From Ovis canadensis (Eukaryota > Chordata > Mammalia > Artiodactyla > Bovidae): DNA of 64,000 bases. The notes under the pieces are model-generated. The model had not been told where the DNA came from. It was given only the letters and a program-made list of their open reading frames with translations, and searched no databases. The stretch is from assembly GCF_042477335.2 (NCBI RefSeq), contig NC_091251.1, forward strand, positions 86,257,501 through 86,321,500, given 5' to 3'. Positions 55,450 through 64,000 of this stretch are shown piece after piece; the stretch's first letter is position 1, and the number at the start of each line of letters is the position of its first letter. Both the position numbers and the translations under genes were made by a program.

Positions 55450-55649
55450 GAGTGAGTGAGTGAAGTCGCTCAGTCATGTCCGACTCTTTGTGACCCTGTG
55501 GACTACCAGGCTCCCCTGTCTGTGGGATTCTCCAGGCAAGAATACTGGAGTGGGTTACCATTTCCTTCTCCAGGGGATCTTCCCGACCCAGGGACTGAAC
55601 CCAGGTCTCCCACATTGGAGGCAGATGCTTTAACCTCTGAGCCACCTAG
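55450..55649 (-). mobile_element. Bov-tA SINE
   Basis: Reversed copy from 'gtgaagtcgctcagtcatgtc' to 'taacctctgagccacctag', with the B-box equivalent near 55586-55602. 'gtgagtgagtgagtg' precedes it. Confidence 0.88.
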
Positions 55650-56049
55650 TGTTGAAAGGAATCCTAGAAAATATCAAGTCCAACTTTTTCATTTTATGTG
55701 AGGACATAGTGTCTCATGGAAGATAGAGCTAGTGCCTAAAGGTATATAGCAAATTATAGTCAAAGACAAAATCAAAACAAAAATTCTGCTCTTCTGGCAT
55801 CATCTATAACATACTGGCTTGAGTCTGTTTCTTTTATTCGACACACATGTTTTATCACTATATTTATTGGAGAAAACATAGAACAGAAACACAAAAGTCA
55901 ATTCCAGTTGACTAGCATCTTCACACAGAATGGAATTCATACAAAAAAATTTTCACAATATTGAACAAGAGTTCTGTAAAAAATGAAGAGCTCTGTATCA
56001 GGGTCGGGATTTGAGAGAAATCACTGCTTTCAACCTGGGAATCTGAAAC
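55650..56049. other. Single-copy DNA
   Basis: No repeat recognised before the likely 5' end of the next BovB. No open frame. Confidence 0.4.
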
Positions 56050-56353
56050 CAACTTCATGATAGACTTGCAAGGGCATGCTGGCATAAGTCTTTTTGAAGG
56101 AGGTTGCCACAGCCCCGCCCTTCACCAGAAAATTGGATTAAAGATTTACTGAGCATGGCCCCAACATGAACCTTGTGCACCAGGACCCAGGAGAAAGGAA
56201 CAGTGACCCCACAGGAGACTTGCCTGTGGGTGTCCAGGAGTCTCCAGCGAAGGCGTGGGTTGGTGGTGGCCTGCTGCACGGTTGGAGGCATAGACTGTAG
56301 CAGTACCTGCCTGGGATCTTTTGAAGGAGGTAATTATCTTCATTACCTCCACC

Positions 56354-56567
56354 TAGTTTAGTGAAGTCACTCAGTCGTGTCTGACTCTGCAACCTCCTGG
56401 AATGTAGCCTACCAGGCTCCTCTGTCCATGGGAGGCAAGCATACTGGAGTGGGTTGCCATTTCCTTCTCCAGGGAATCTTCCCAACCCAGGGATTGAACT
56501 CTGGTCTCCTGCATTGCAAGCAGACGTTTTACCATCTGAGCCACCAGTGAAGCCCTAATTTGGAATG
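56354..56567 (-). mobile_element. Bov-tA SINE
   Basis: Reversed Bov-tA inside the BovB 5' UTR, from 'gtgaagtcactcagtcgtg' to 'gagccaccagtgaagccc'. Imperfect flanks 'tacctccacc' (56344) and 'taccacctcacc' (56568) mark the duplicated site. Confidence 0.87.
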
Positions 56568-56744
56568 TACCACCTCACCATAGTTTGGCCCCAGGTAAGT
56601 AGCAGGGAGGGAACACAGCTCCACCCATCAACAGAAAATTGGATTCAAGATTTATATGGCCCTGCCCATCAGAACAAGAGCAAGTATCCCTCTCAGTCAG
56701 TCTATCCCATCAGGAAGCTTTCATAAGCCTCTTATCCTTCTCCA

Positions 56745-56926
56745 AGTCCTCTTATGGCTCAGAGGGTAAACAGTCTGCCTGCAATGCAGGTTCAATCCCT
56801 GGGTTGGGATGATCCCCTGGAGAAGGAAATGGCAACCCATTCCAGTAATCTTGCCTAGAAAATCCCATGGATGGAGAAGCCTGGAAGGTACAGGTACCAA
56901 GAGTTGGACACAACTGAGACTTCACT
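56745..56926 (+). mobile_element. Bov-tA SINE
   Basis: Forward copy with internal deletion in the tRNA-like part ('gcctgcaatgcaggttcaat'). Flanks 'cttatccttctcca' (56730) and 'ctttatcctcca' (56925) are the duplicated BovB site. It lies about 180 bp from the oppositely oriented Bov-tA. Confidence 0.87.
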
Positions 56927-57364
56927 TTATCCTCCATCAGAGGGCAGACAGACTGAAAACCACGATCCCAGAAAACTAACCAATCTAATCACATGGACTT
57001 GTCTAACTCAATGGAACTATAAGCCATGCCGTGTAGGACCACCCAAGACGGACGGGTCATGGTGGAGAGTTCTGACAAAATGTGGTCCACTGGAGAAGGG
57101 AATGGCAAACCACTTCAGTATTCCTGCCTTGAGAACCCCATAAACAGTATGAAAAGGCAAAAAGACAGGACACTGAAAGACGAACTCCCCAGGTCAGTAG
57201 GTGCCCAATATACTACTAGAGAACAGTGGGGAAATAACTCCAAAAAGAATGAAGAGATGGAGCCAAAGCAAAAAAATCACCTAGTTGTGGATGTGACTGG
57301 TGATAGAAGCAAGGTCTGATGCCGTAAAGAGCAATACTGCATAGGAACCTGGAATGTTAGGTCC

Positions 57365-58413
57365 ATGAATCAAGGCAATTTGGAAGTGATCAAACAGGAG
57401 ATGGCAAAAGTGAAGGTCGATTTTCTAGGAATCAGCGATCTAAAATGGACTGGAATGGGTGAATTTAACCCAGATGACCATTATATCTACTACTGTGGGC
57501 AAGAATCCCATAGAAGAAAGGGAGTAGCCATCATGGTCAACAAGAGAGTCCAAAATGCAGTGCTTGGATACAGTCTCACTACAGAATGATCTCTGTTTGT
57601 CTCCAAGGCAAACCATTCAATATCATGGTAATCCAAGTTGATGCCCTGACCAGTAATGCTGAAGAAGCTGAAGTTGAACGGTTCTATGAAGACCTGCAAG
57701 ACCTGCTAGAATTAACACCCCAAAAAGATGTCCTTTTCATGATAGGGGACTGGAATGCAAAAGTATGAAGTCAAGAAACACCTGGAATAACAGGCAAATT
57801 TGGCCTTGGAGTACAGAATGAAGCAGGGCAAAGGCTAATAGAGTTCTGCCAAGAGAATGCACTGGTCATAGCAAACACCCTCTTCGAACAACACCAGAGA
57901 AGACTCTACACATGAACATTATCAGATGGTCAATACTGAAATCAGATTGATTATATTCTTTGCACCCAAAGATGGAGAAGCTCTATACATTCAGCAAAAA
58001 CAAGACCAGGAGCTGATTGTGGCTCAGATCATGAACTCCTTATTGCCAAATTCAGACTGAAATTGAAGAAAGTAGGGAAAACCACTAGACCATTCAGGTA
58101 TGACCTAAATCAAATCCCTTATGACTATACAGTGGAAGTGAGAAATAGATTTAAGGGACTAGGTCTGATAGACAGAATCCCTGATGAACTATGGATGGAG
58201 GTCCGTGACATTGTACGGGAAACAGGGATCAAGACCATTCCCAAGAAAAAGAAATGCTACAAAGCAAAATGGTTGTCTGAGGAGGCCTTACAAATAGCTT
58301 GTGAAAAGAAAAGAGGCCAAAAGCAAAGGAGAAAAGGAAGATCTACCCATTTTAATGCAGAGTTCCAAAAAATAGCAAGAAGAGGTAAGAAAGCCTTCAG
58401 TGCAAAGAAATAG
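57365..58413 (+). pseudogene. BovB endonuclease domain remnant
   Basis: AP-endonuclease-like domain of the BovB polyprotein, which nicks target DNA in active elements. Landmarks in order: 'FLGISDLKWTG' (57421-57453), 'GDWNAKV' (57748-57768), 'NALVIANTL' near 57858 and 'GSDHELL' (58021-58041), covering the conserved DWN and SDH catalytic signatures. A stop ends the first piece at about 57587-57589 (TGA). Another TGA follows 'NAKV' at 57766-57771, and later stops lie in 'RRLYT*TLSDGQY*'. The linker is open 58063-58413. Confidence 0.88.
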
Positions 58414-58427
58414 AGGAAAACAACAGA

Positions 58428-59636
58428 ATGGGAAAGACTAGAGATCTCTTCAAGAAAATTAGAGATACCAAGGGAATATTTCATGCAAAGATGGGCTCAA
58501 TAAAGGACAGAAATGGTCTGGACCTAACAGAAGCAGAAGATATTAAGAAGAGGTGGCAAGAATACACAGAAGAACTGTACAAAGATCTTCATGACCCAGA
58601 TAATCACGATGGTGTGATCACTTATCTAGAGCCAGACATCCTGGAATGTGAAGTCAAGTAGGCCTTAGGAAGCATCACTACGAACAAAGCTAGTGGAGGT
58701 GATGGAATTCCAGTTGAGCTATTTCAAATCCTAAAGATGATGCTGTGAAAATGCTGCACTCAACATGTCAGCAAATTGGTAAAGCTCAGCAGTGGCCACA
58801 GGACTGGAAAAGGTCAATTTTCATTCCAATCCCAAAGAAAGGCAATGCCAAAGAATGCTCAAACTACCGCAAAACTGCACTCATCTCACACGCTAGTAAT
58901 GCTCAAAATTCTCCAAGCCAGGCTTCAATAGTATGTGAACCTTGAAATTCCATATGTTCAAGCTGGTTTTAGAAAAGGCAGAGGAACCAGAGATCAAATT
59001 GCCAACATCCACTGGATCATCCAAAAAGCAAGAGTTTCAGAAAAACATCTATGTCTGGTTTCTTGACTATGCCAAAGCCTTTGCCTGTGTGGATCACAAT
59101 AAACTGTGGAAAATCCTGAAAGAGATGGGAATGCCAGACCACCTGACCTGTATGCAGGTCAGGAAACAACAGTTAGAACTGCACATGGAACAACAGACTG
59201 GTTCCAAATAGGAAAAGGAGTACGTCAAGGCTGTATATTGTCACCCTGCTTATTTAACTTATGTGCAGAGCATATCATGAGAAATGCTGGGCTGGAGGAA
59301 ACACAAGCTGGAATCAAGATTGCTGGGAGAAATATCAATAACCTCAGATATGCAGATGACACCACTCTTATGGCAATAAGTGAAGAGGAACTACAGAGCC
59401 TCTTGATGAAAGTGAAAGAGGAGAGTGAAAAAGTTGGCTTAAAGCTCAACATTCAGAAAATTAAGATCATGGCATATGGTCCCATCACTTCATGGCAAAT
59501 AGATGGAGAAACAGTGGAAGCAGTGGCTTTTATTTTTCGGGGCTCCAAAATCACTGCAGGTGGTGACTGCACCCATGAAATTAAAAGACACTTACTCCTT
59601 GGAAGGAACATTATGACCAACCTATCAGCATATTAA
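58428..59636 (+). pseudogene. BovB reverse transcriptase domain remnant
   Basis: Ordered reverse transcriptase blocks: 'NGLDLTEAEDIKKRWQEYTE', 'NKASGGDGIPVELFQ' (stop just before, at 58659-58661), 'FIPIPKKGNAKECSNY', a degraded 'DYAKAF' block, 'QGCILSPCLFNL' and an intact YADD at 59349-59360. The pieces read 58428-58661, 58745-58945 and 59106-59636 in different frames. The thumb-like 'LLMKVKEESEKVGL' follows. Catalytic residues survive, but no continuous protein can be made. Confidence 0.88.
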
Positions 59637-60118
59637 AAAAGCAGAGAGATTACTTTGCCAACAAAGGTCTTGTCAAGGCTATGGTTTTTCCTGTGGTCAT
59701 GTATGGATGTGAGAGTTGGACTATAAGGAAAGCTGAGTGCTGAAGAATTGATGCTTTTGAACAGTGGTGCTGGAGAAGACTCTTGAGAGTCCCTTGAACT
59801 GCAAGGAGATCCAACCAGTCCATCCTAAAGGAAATCAGTCCTGTATGTACATTGGAAGGATTGATGTTGAAGCTGAAACTCCAGTACTTTGGCCACCTGA
59901 TGTGAAGAGCTGACTCATTTGAAAAGACCCTGATGCTTGGAAAGATTGAAGGCAAGCTTAGAAGGGGACAACAGAGGATGAGATGGTTGGATGGCATCAC
60001 CGACTCAGTGGCCATGAGCTTGAGTAAACTGCTAGAGTTGGTGATGGACAGGGAGGCCTGGCGTGCTGCAGTCCATGGGGTCACAAAGAGCTGGACATGA
60101 CTGAGCGACTGAACTGAA

Positions 60119-62062
60119 CCAATTGTGACATGGAACACCTAAAGCTCCCTAAACAAAATTCTATAATCTTTCTGTTCTAGCTAGGAAACCATATCATGGA
60201 AAAGTCACCAAAGTTTTCTTTTAATGAGTTTCAAGTGAATAACATGGAATGGTTACCCTTAAGAGATCTGTGCTCTCTACTAACATATTTGAGGGCTAAT
60301 TGTAAGGTAAAAATAAGACAATATAGCTATTACTTCCTTTTAAAATAAGTAACAGACACACATATACAGTTCTAATGAGGAAGCCAAGAGCTCTCTGGAA
60401 GAATAATGTTGAATCAGAAAACTGAGGTGCTCATGGGTGTACTGTGGATTACCTGACAGGTCCAGAACATATTGACTGTGTCTCTCTGATTCTTTTTGCC
60501 TTTTTATACTGTTTATGGGGTTCTCGCGGCAAGGATACCGGAGTGGTTTGCTGTGCTGCAGTCAAAGTGTCAGACGTGAGTTAGCAAATGAACAACAATT
60601 CTGATTACTAGCAAACCCCTTCCTACACTCACCCTTATAAACCATATCTTAAGCAGCTGGGGTTGTTTGGATGTGTGATAGTTTCTGACTTCAACCTACA
60701 GAAGGAAGTCCGGTCTCAAGCATAGTAGGTTAGGAAATAAATTGAAGAACACAACGTTCCCTCCCAGAGCATGTCTACAAATCCCAGCACATCCCCTGGG
60801 AGACAGTCCTTGTTGCAGAACACATCAAGGCCTGTAGACTCTGCAAGGGGAGTGCTTAAGTTAAAAAATTTACACTTAAGCCCCAACTGTATCTCATCTA
60901 CATTTTGATTGTAAATATCACTTTAATTATAAAAATCACAGATTGTGAATTAGTTGGTTATGTGAAAGATTAAACATCAAACTGTACAAAATGCCATTCT
61001 CAAGAACATATTTATATAGCTTATTACTGGACACTAAAGTTATATCCCCACATATACAGAATATTTTCTTCTCAGATTTTATTTTAACTCGAAAGAAAAT
61101 ACATCTTAAAACTTATCTGGATACAAATCACATTCTATTGTATACAATGGGGTATTGTAGTAATTACATGCAAAACATTTCAAGACTCTAAATCATTATC
61201 CTTTAAATATTTGCATGAAAAGTGACAAAATTCTTACTAGATGAATTGGAAGCATTCATTTACAACATGAACCTTTAAAACAGAACAAGAAGTAAAATGT
61301 AGACTGTTACATATTTTTAAACTTTTTTAGATCACCAATCTCTCTGAGAAGCTGATGAAAACTTATGAAATTTTTTGCCTGGAAAATGTACATACCTATC
61401 TAGAGACTGGGCAATCATGCAACATGAGGTAATATTACTGTAGTAACTATTTTTTAAAAGAATCCATTTTACATCTCATAAGAAAATGTCATTATGTAAC
61501 AAAAGAAATTTTTAAAATATTTATTAAATCGAACAAATATTGCAAACAGCATAATAGTAAATGTATGATTTTTTAAAGGCTGAGATAATGAACTCTGACA
61601 TTTGAGACTGAAAATAAACCCAATGATGCTGTAGATAGTCATGATACAGTCTGTCAGTACAGGTCAGAAAGCAGTCTTAGAGTTCATCTGGCTTTCAGAA
61701 ACTGACAGGAAAACACTCCTAACATTACCTGTTAGATTCCTGTCACATCTGATTACAGTAGTAGGAGCTGGGCTTTTTAGACATCCATGGGAAATACACC
61801 AAGACAAAACATGGTGAAAGGAAAAAAGACCAAATTAGGAAATATCAACTAGCTGAGGTTAAAAAGTTAGCATTTCTGTAAACATTTTTATTAAAAATTT
61901 TATTTTATTTTTCTTTGAATTTTCCCTCATGTATGTCTCACAAGGAAGGTGTGGAATGCTTTGTTTATAAAATTTGAAGTGGTTTCGTATGCTTAAAAAT
62001 GAAGAGCATTCTAAAATGTCCTTTGTAGTTAGCATGTTGAAACTTTTTTTTATTGTGCTATT
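60119..62062. other. AT-rich single-copy DNA
   Basis: Nearly 2 kb with little recognisable repeat. 60508-60590 has a scrap of BovB/Bov-A-like text ('gcaaggataccggagtgg', 'gtgagttagcaaatgaac'). 61330-61405 ('aatctctctgagaagctgatg', 'tggaaaatgtacatacc') resembles an old mammalian repeat. It sits between 'cttttttag' and 'atgag|gtaata', so it looks exon-like but is probably repeat. Confidence 0.4.
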
Positions 62063-62070
62063 TATAGCTT

Positions 62071-62172
62071 CAGGGTTTTCCTGGTAGCTCAGCTGGTAAA
62101 GAATCTGCCTGCAATGTAGGAGACCCCAGTTGGATTCCTGGTCGGGAAGATTCCCTGGAGAAGGATTAGGCG
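62071..62172 (+). mobile_element. Bov-tA SINE, head only
   Basis: 'gggttttcctggtagctcagc', 'cctgcaatgtaggagacc', 'ttggattcctggtcggga', ending 'ccctggagaaggattagg'. The Bov-A part is missing. TATAGCTT at 62063-62070 and 62173-62180 shows that this short form was what inserted. Confidence 0.87.
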
Positions 62173-63135
62173 TATAGCTTATGTAACCACCATTAAAATT
62201 CAACTGTAAAAGTTACTTAAAATTCAAGTTTAAAAGTCTTCTTTTTAACTTATGTACAAGAGCAAAAACTGGAAGAACATGACCAAAATTTAACAAAATA
62301 ATCAACACAGTAACATTCACTACATCCAATTACTCTTTTCTCAAACCATTGCTGCTGCCCTTTCTCAAAATAATCTCCACAGCAAACAACAAAAACTCCT
62401 TTCAGAAGAACTAATTCAACTATAAAGTTGAATTTTTAAAATTGACCCTTACTGATGTCCAGATTAAACAGCTGGTTTTAAAATTTAAGAGTAAATAGTC
62501 TTTGCTAACAAGAATAAAATTGCTTTAGTGATCAAAAGTCTTTGCCACATAAAATTCTGTGATTACAAAAATAAAAACATTTAAGTATTTATTTAATAAA
62601 ACACTCAAAAACATTTTAGTATTTATTCATCTTTATCAAACATTTTATGAAAATTTGCTTTAAATTATACTCACATCACTGAATTAATATTTATATTCTT
62701 TGAAAGATACATTTAATAAACTACTTATAAAGAAAGCTAATAAATAAAATTAATGTAAATCTACTTTAGTAGTACCACTTTATATTAAGGTTTTAAAAAT
62801 TAGATTGTAAAAACCTATGGGCAGCCCTAGTTTTTACAATTCATGTTATGACAGTTCATAAGTTAAAAATGAAGTGTTCATATGTTTATTCTGCTTGAAA
62901 AGGTACCTGTTCCTAGTATTATGAGCCTGAATTAATGGATTAGCAGTCAACTAAACACCTGCAATACTTAATCATGGGTTTTATTGAAACATGTTTTAGG
63001 CATAAGTTTTAAAAATAAAGTTATGAAAATTTTCACTGAAAGTTCAGTGTCAGAATGATCATATATAGAGCCCAAAGTCAGTATGAACCATAAAGAATTT
63101 CTTCAGTGTCTTCTATTACTAAAAACAGTACTTAC

Positions 63136-63166
63136 AGTGAATGAAATGCTTCACAGGAAAAGACTG
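63136..63166 (-). CDS. Possible short coding exon (splice-site inference)
   Basis: On the minus strand 31 nt lie between an acceptor ('gtctagtattttcattctag') and CACT|GTAAGTACTG. Read after the 63546-63590 segment, the joint phase is open and gives VFSCEAFHS; another frame reads QSFPVKHFIH. Very short exons are uncommon, and I do not recognise the peptide. Confidence 0.25.
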
Positions 63167-63545
63167 CTAGAATGAAAATACTAGACATATTTCATACATT
63201 TCTACCAGGAAATACAGAAACAAATACATAGAAGGCAAACAAAACACCCTCCAATCTTGAATTTGGCTTTTATTTTAAAATACATTTAGCATGGAACTAC
63301 CATAGGACAGAAAATAATAAATCACAAAGAAATGGAATATTTTCAAATACTTTTAAGCTCGATATAAAAATTAATAAGATAGCATAGACCCAAATTATAG
63401 GAAATAGTCCCTAAAATTCAATTCAGTAAACACATTTTGAAAGAAAAGTTCTTTGCGCATTTTCCAACGTACCAGTATCTTTCTAAGTGCCTTGGTTTTC
63501 TGTTAACTAATAGGTAAAGGCTGTAAATTTAGTTACTTTACTTAC

Positions 63546-63590
63546 AATTATCAGACGCACTATCGTCAAAAATTACCATGTCTTTAAATT
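63546..63590 (-). CDS. Possible coding exon (splice-site inference)
   Basis: On the minus strand 45 nt end in AATT|GTAAGT and begin after 'tataactctgattgag'. One frame reads FKDMVIFDDSASDN, acidic and Ser/Asp-rich, with two CpGs retained in an otherwise CpG-poor region, which hints at constraint. The phases of this and the 63136-63166 segment are compatible across an intron of about 380 bp. The acceptor is mediocre and no family is recognised. Confidence 0.28.
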
Positions 63591-64000
63591 CTCAATCAGA
63601 GTTATAAAAATATGAGCTCAAATAGTTATGTTGCCCAAAATAGAAACATCTTAAGTTGATATCTCTGGATAATCAGACAGATATTGCACTAAGTCAGTAA
63701 TTCCATACCCGATGCTCATTTACATGGAAAGTTAATTCTCTTTATGAAAAACTTAATACAAATAAATTTAATGTTAACCTAATTACAATTACACTTCAAA
63801 ATATAAAGGCACGGACAGAATAAAGAATCGTTTAATATTTATACTCAAATCTTCCACTGTGAAAATAATAAAAGGTTGAAAAAAATAAGATCTAAAATTC
63901 TGACACTTTTAAATTTTATAATTTACCATTAAGTAGCTACTAAATGGGTATTAAAAGTTAACACTGCTAAATCCAATCCCTTCCAAATAATTTAGAAAAA

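Larger units (their letters stand above)
56050..60118 (+). mobile_element. Near full-length BovB with two nested SINEs
   Basis: The longest BovB here: 5' UTR (about 56050-57350), endonuclease, linker, reverse transcriptase, C-terminal domain and the 3' tail 'gcgactgaactgaacc'. Removing two Bov-tA copies leaves about 3.7 kb, close to a complete element. The 5' UTR repeats 'agaaaattggatt.aagattta' at about 56127 and 56633, and 'ttttgaaggagg' near 56091 and 56320. Coding is broken by several stops and shifts. The exact 5' end is uncertain. Confidence 0.87.
62181..64000. other. AT-rich single-copy DNA with exon-like segments
   Basis: 1.8 kb almost free of recognisable transposons. Minus-strand donors occur at 62669-62674 (GTGAGT), 63130-63135 and 63540-63545 (both GTAAGT). 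The last two close short open segments, listed separately. The region could hold the end of a leftward gene that begins beyond the window. Confidence 0.4.

Noticed and set aside
61330-61432. Open segment with acceptor 'cttttttag' and donor 'atgag|gtaata'
   Set aside because: The sequence resembles a common old mammalian repeat, so the exon-like look is probably chance.
1-64000. Search for CRISPR arrays, operons, intact viral genes or a functional tRNA gene
   Set aside because: Only tRNA-like SINE heads and broken retroelements are present, and regular spacer-repeat structure is absent.

Overview
The window is mammalian nuclear DNA from a pecoran ruminant, most likely a bovid. The call rests on the interspersed repeats: about 17 stretches of the RTE-type LINE BovB, many Bov-tA and Bov-A/Bov-A2 SINEs derived from BovB tails, older CHR-type tRNA SINEs shared across Cetartiodactyla, ruminant L1 3' ends, and mammal-wide MIR, L2 and old L1M remnants. 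There is no bacterial or viral gene organisation. Nearly every long reading frame is a broken piece of BovB or L1 reverse transcriptase, or its antisense shadow.

Layout. 1-5.9 kb: MIR, CHR SINE and a 5'-truncated L1 that was later hit by two BovB copies and two SINEs. 6-12.5 kb: sparse single-copy DNA and a long BovB (8.8-11.7 kb), itself hit by an inverted BovB tail. 12.6-13.6 kb: the only CpG island, with GC boxes, ETS-type sites and four inverted CCAAT boxes (a fifth lies just downstream). It looks like a (probably bidirectional) promoter, with a possible first coding exon on the plus strand ending at 13525. 14-21.9 kb: intron-like DNA carrying SINEs, two BovB tails and a reverse-oriented 28S rRNA retropseudogene (16009-17224). 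21.9-25.3 kb: BovB with an inverted 5' part, interrupted by an antisense BovB, in turn interrupted by Bov-A2. 25.6-37.2 kb: more BovB and L1, a (CA)n(CG)n tract and a possible processed pseudogene. 38.3-41.4 kb: two retroviral solo LTRs on opposite strands, the first bounded by about 40-bp inverted repeats. 44.3-54.5 kb: layered L1M, L1 and BovB. 56.0-60.1 kb: a nearly full-length, decayed BovB. 60.1-64.0 kb: mostly AT-rich single-copy DNA with a few exon-like segments.

How it works together. If the island is active, one host gene would run rightward from about 13.4 kb and another leftward from about 13.1 kb, so most of the window would be intron or intergenic DNA. I could not name either gene, and the exon-like segments listed are splice-site inferences only. 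I saw no intact transposon gene, no CRISPR array, no functional tRNA gene and no convincing novel multi-gene system. The most informative items are the 28S rRNA retrocopy, an 85-bp direct repeat flanking a BovB tail, a twin-priming-like BovB inversion, the LTR with inverted ends, and a small multi-stem fold at 43.6 kb. Boundaries of diverged repeats are approximate, usually within 5-20 bp.
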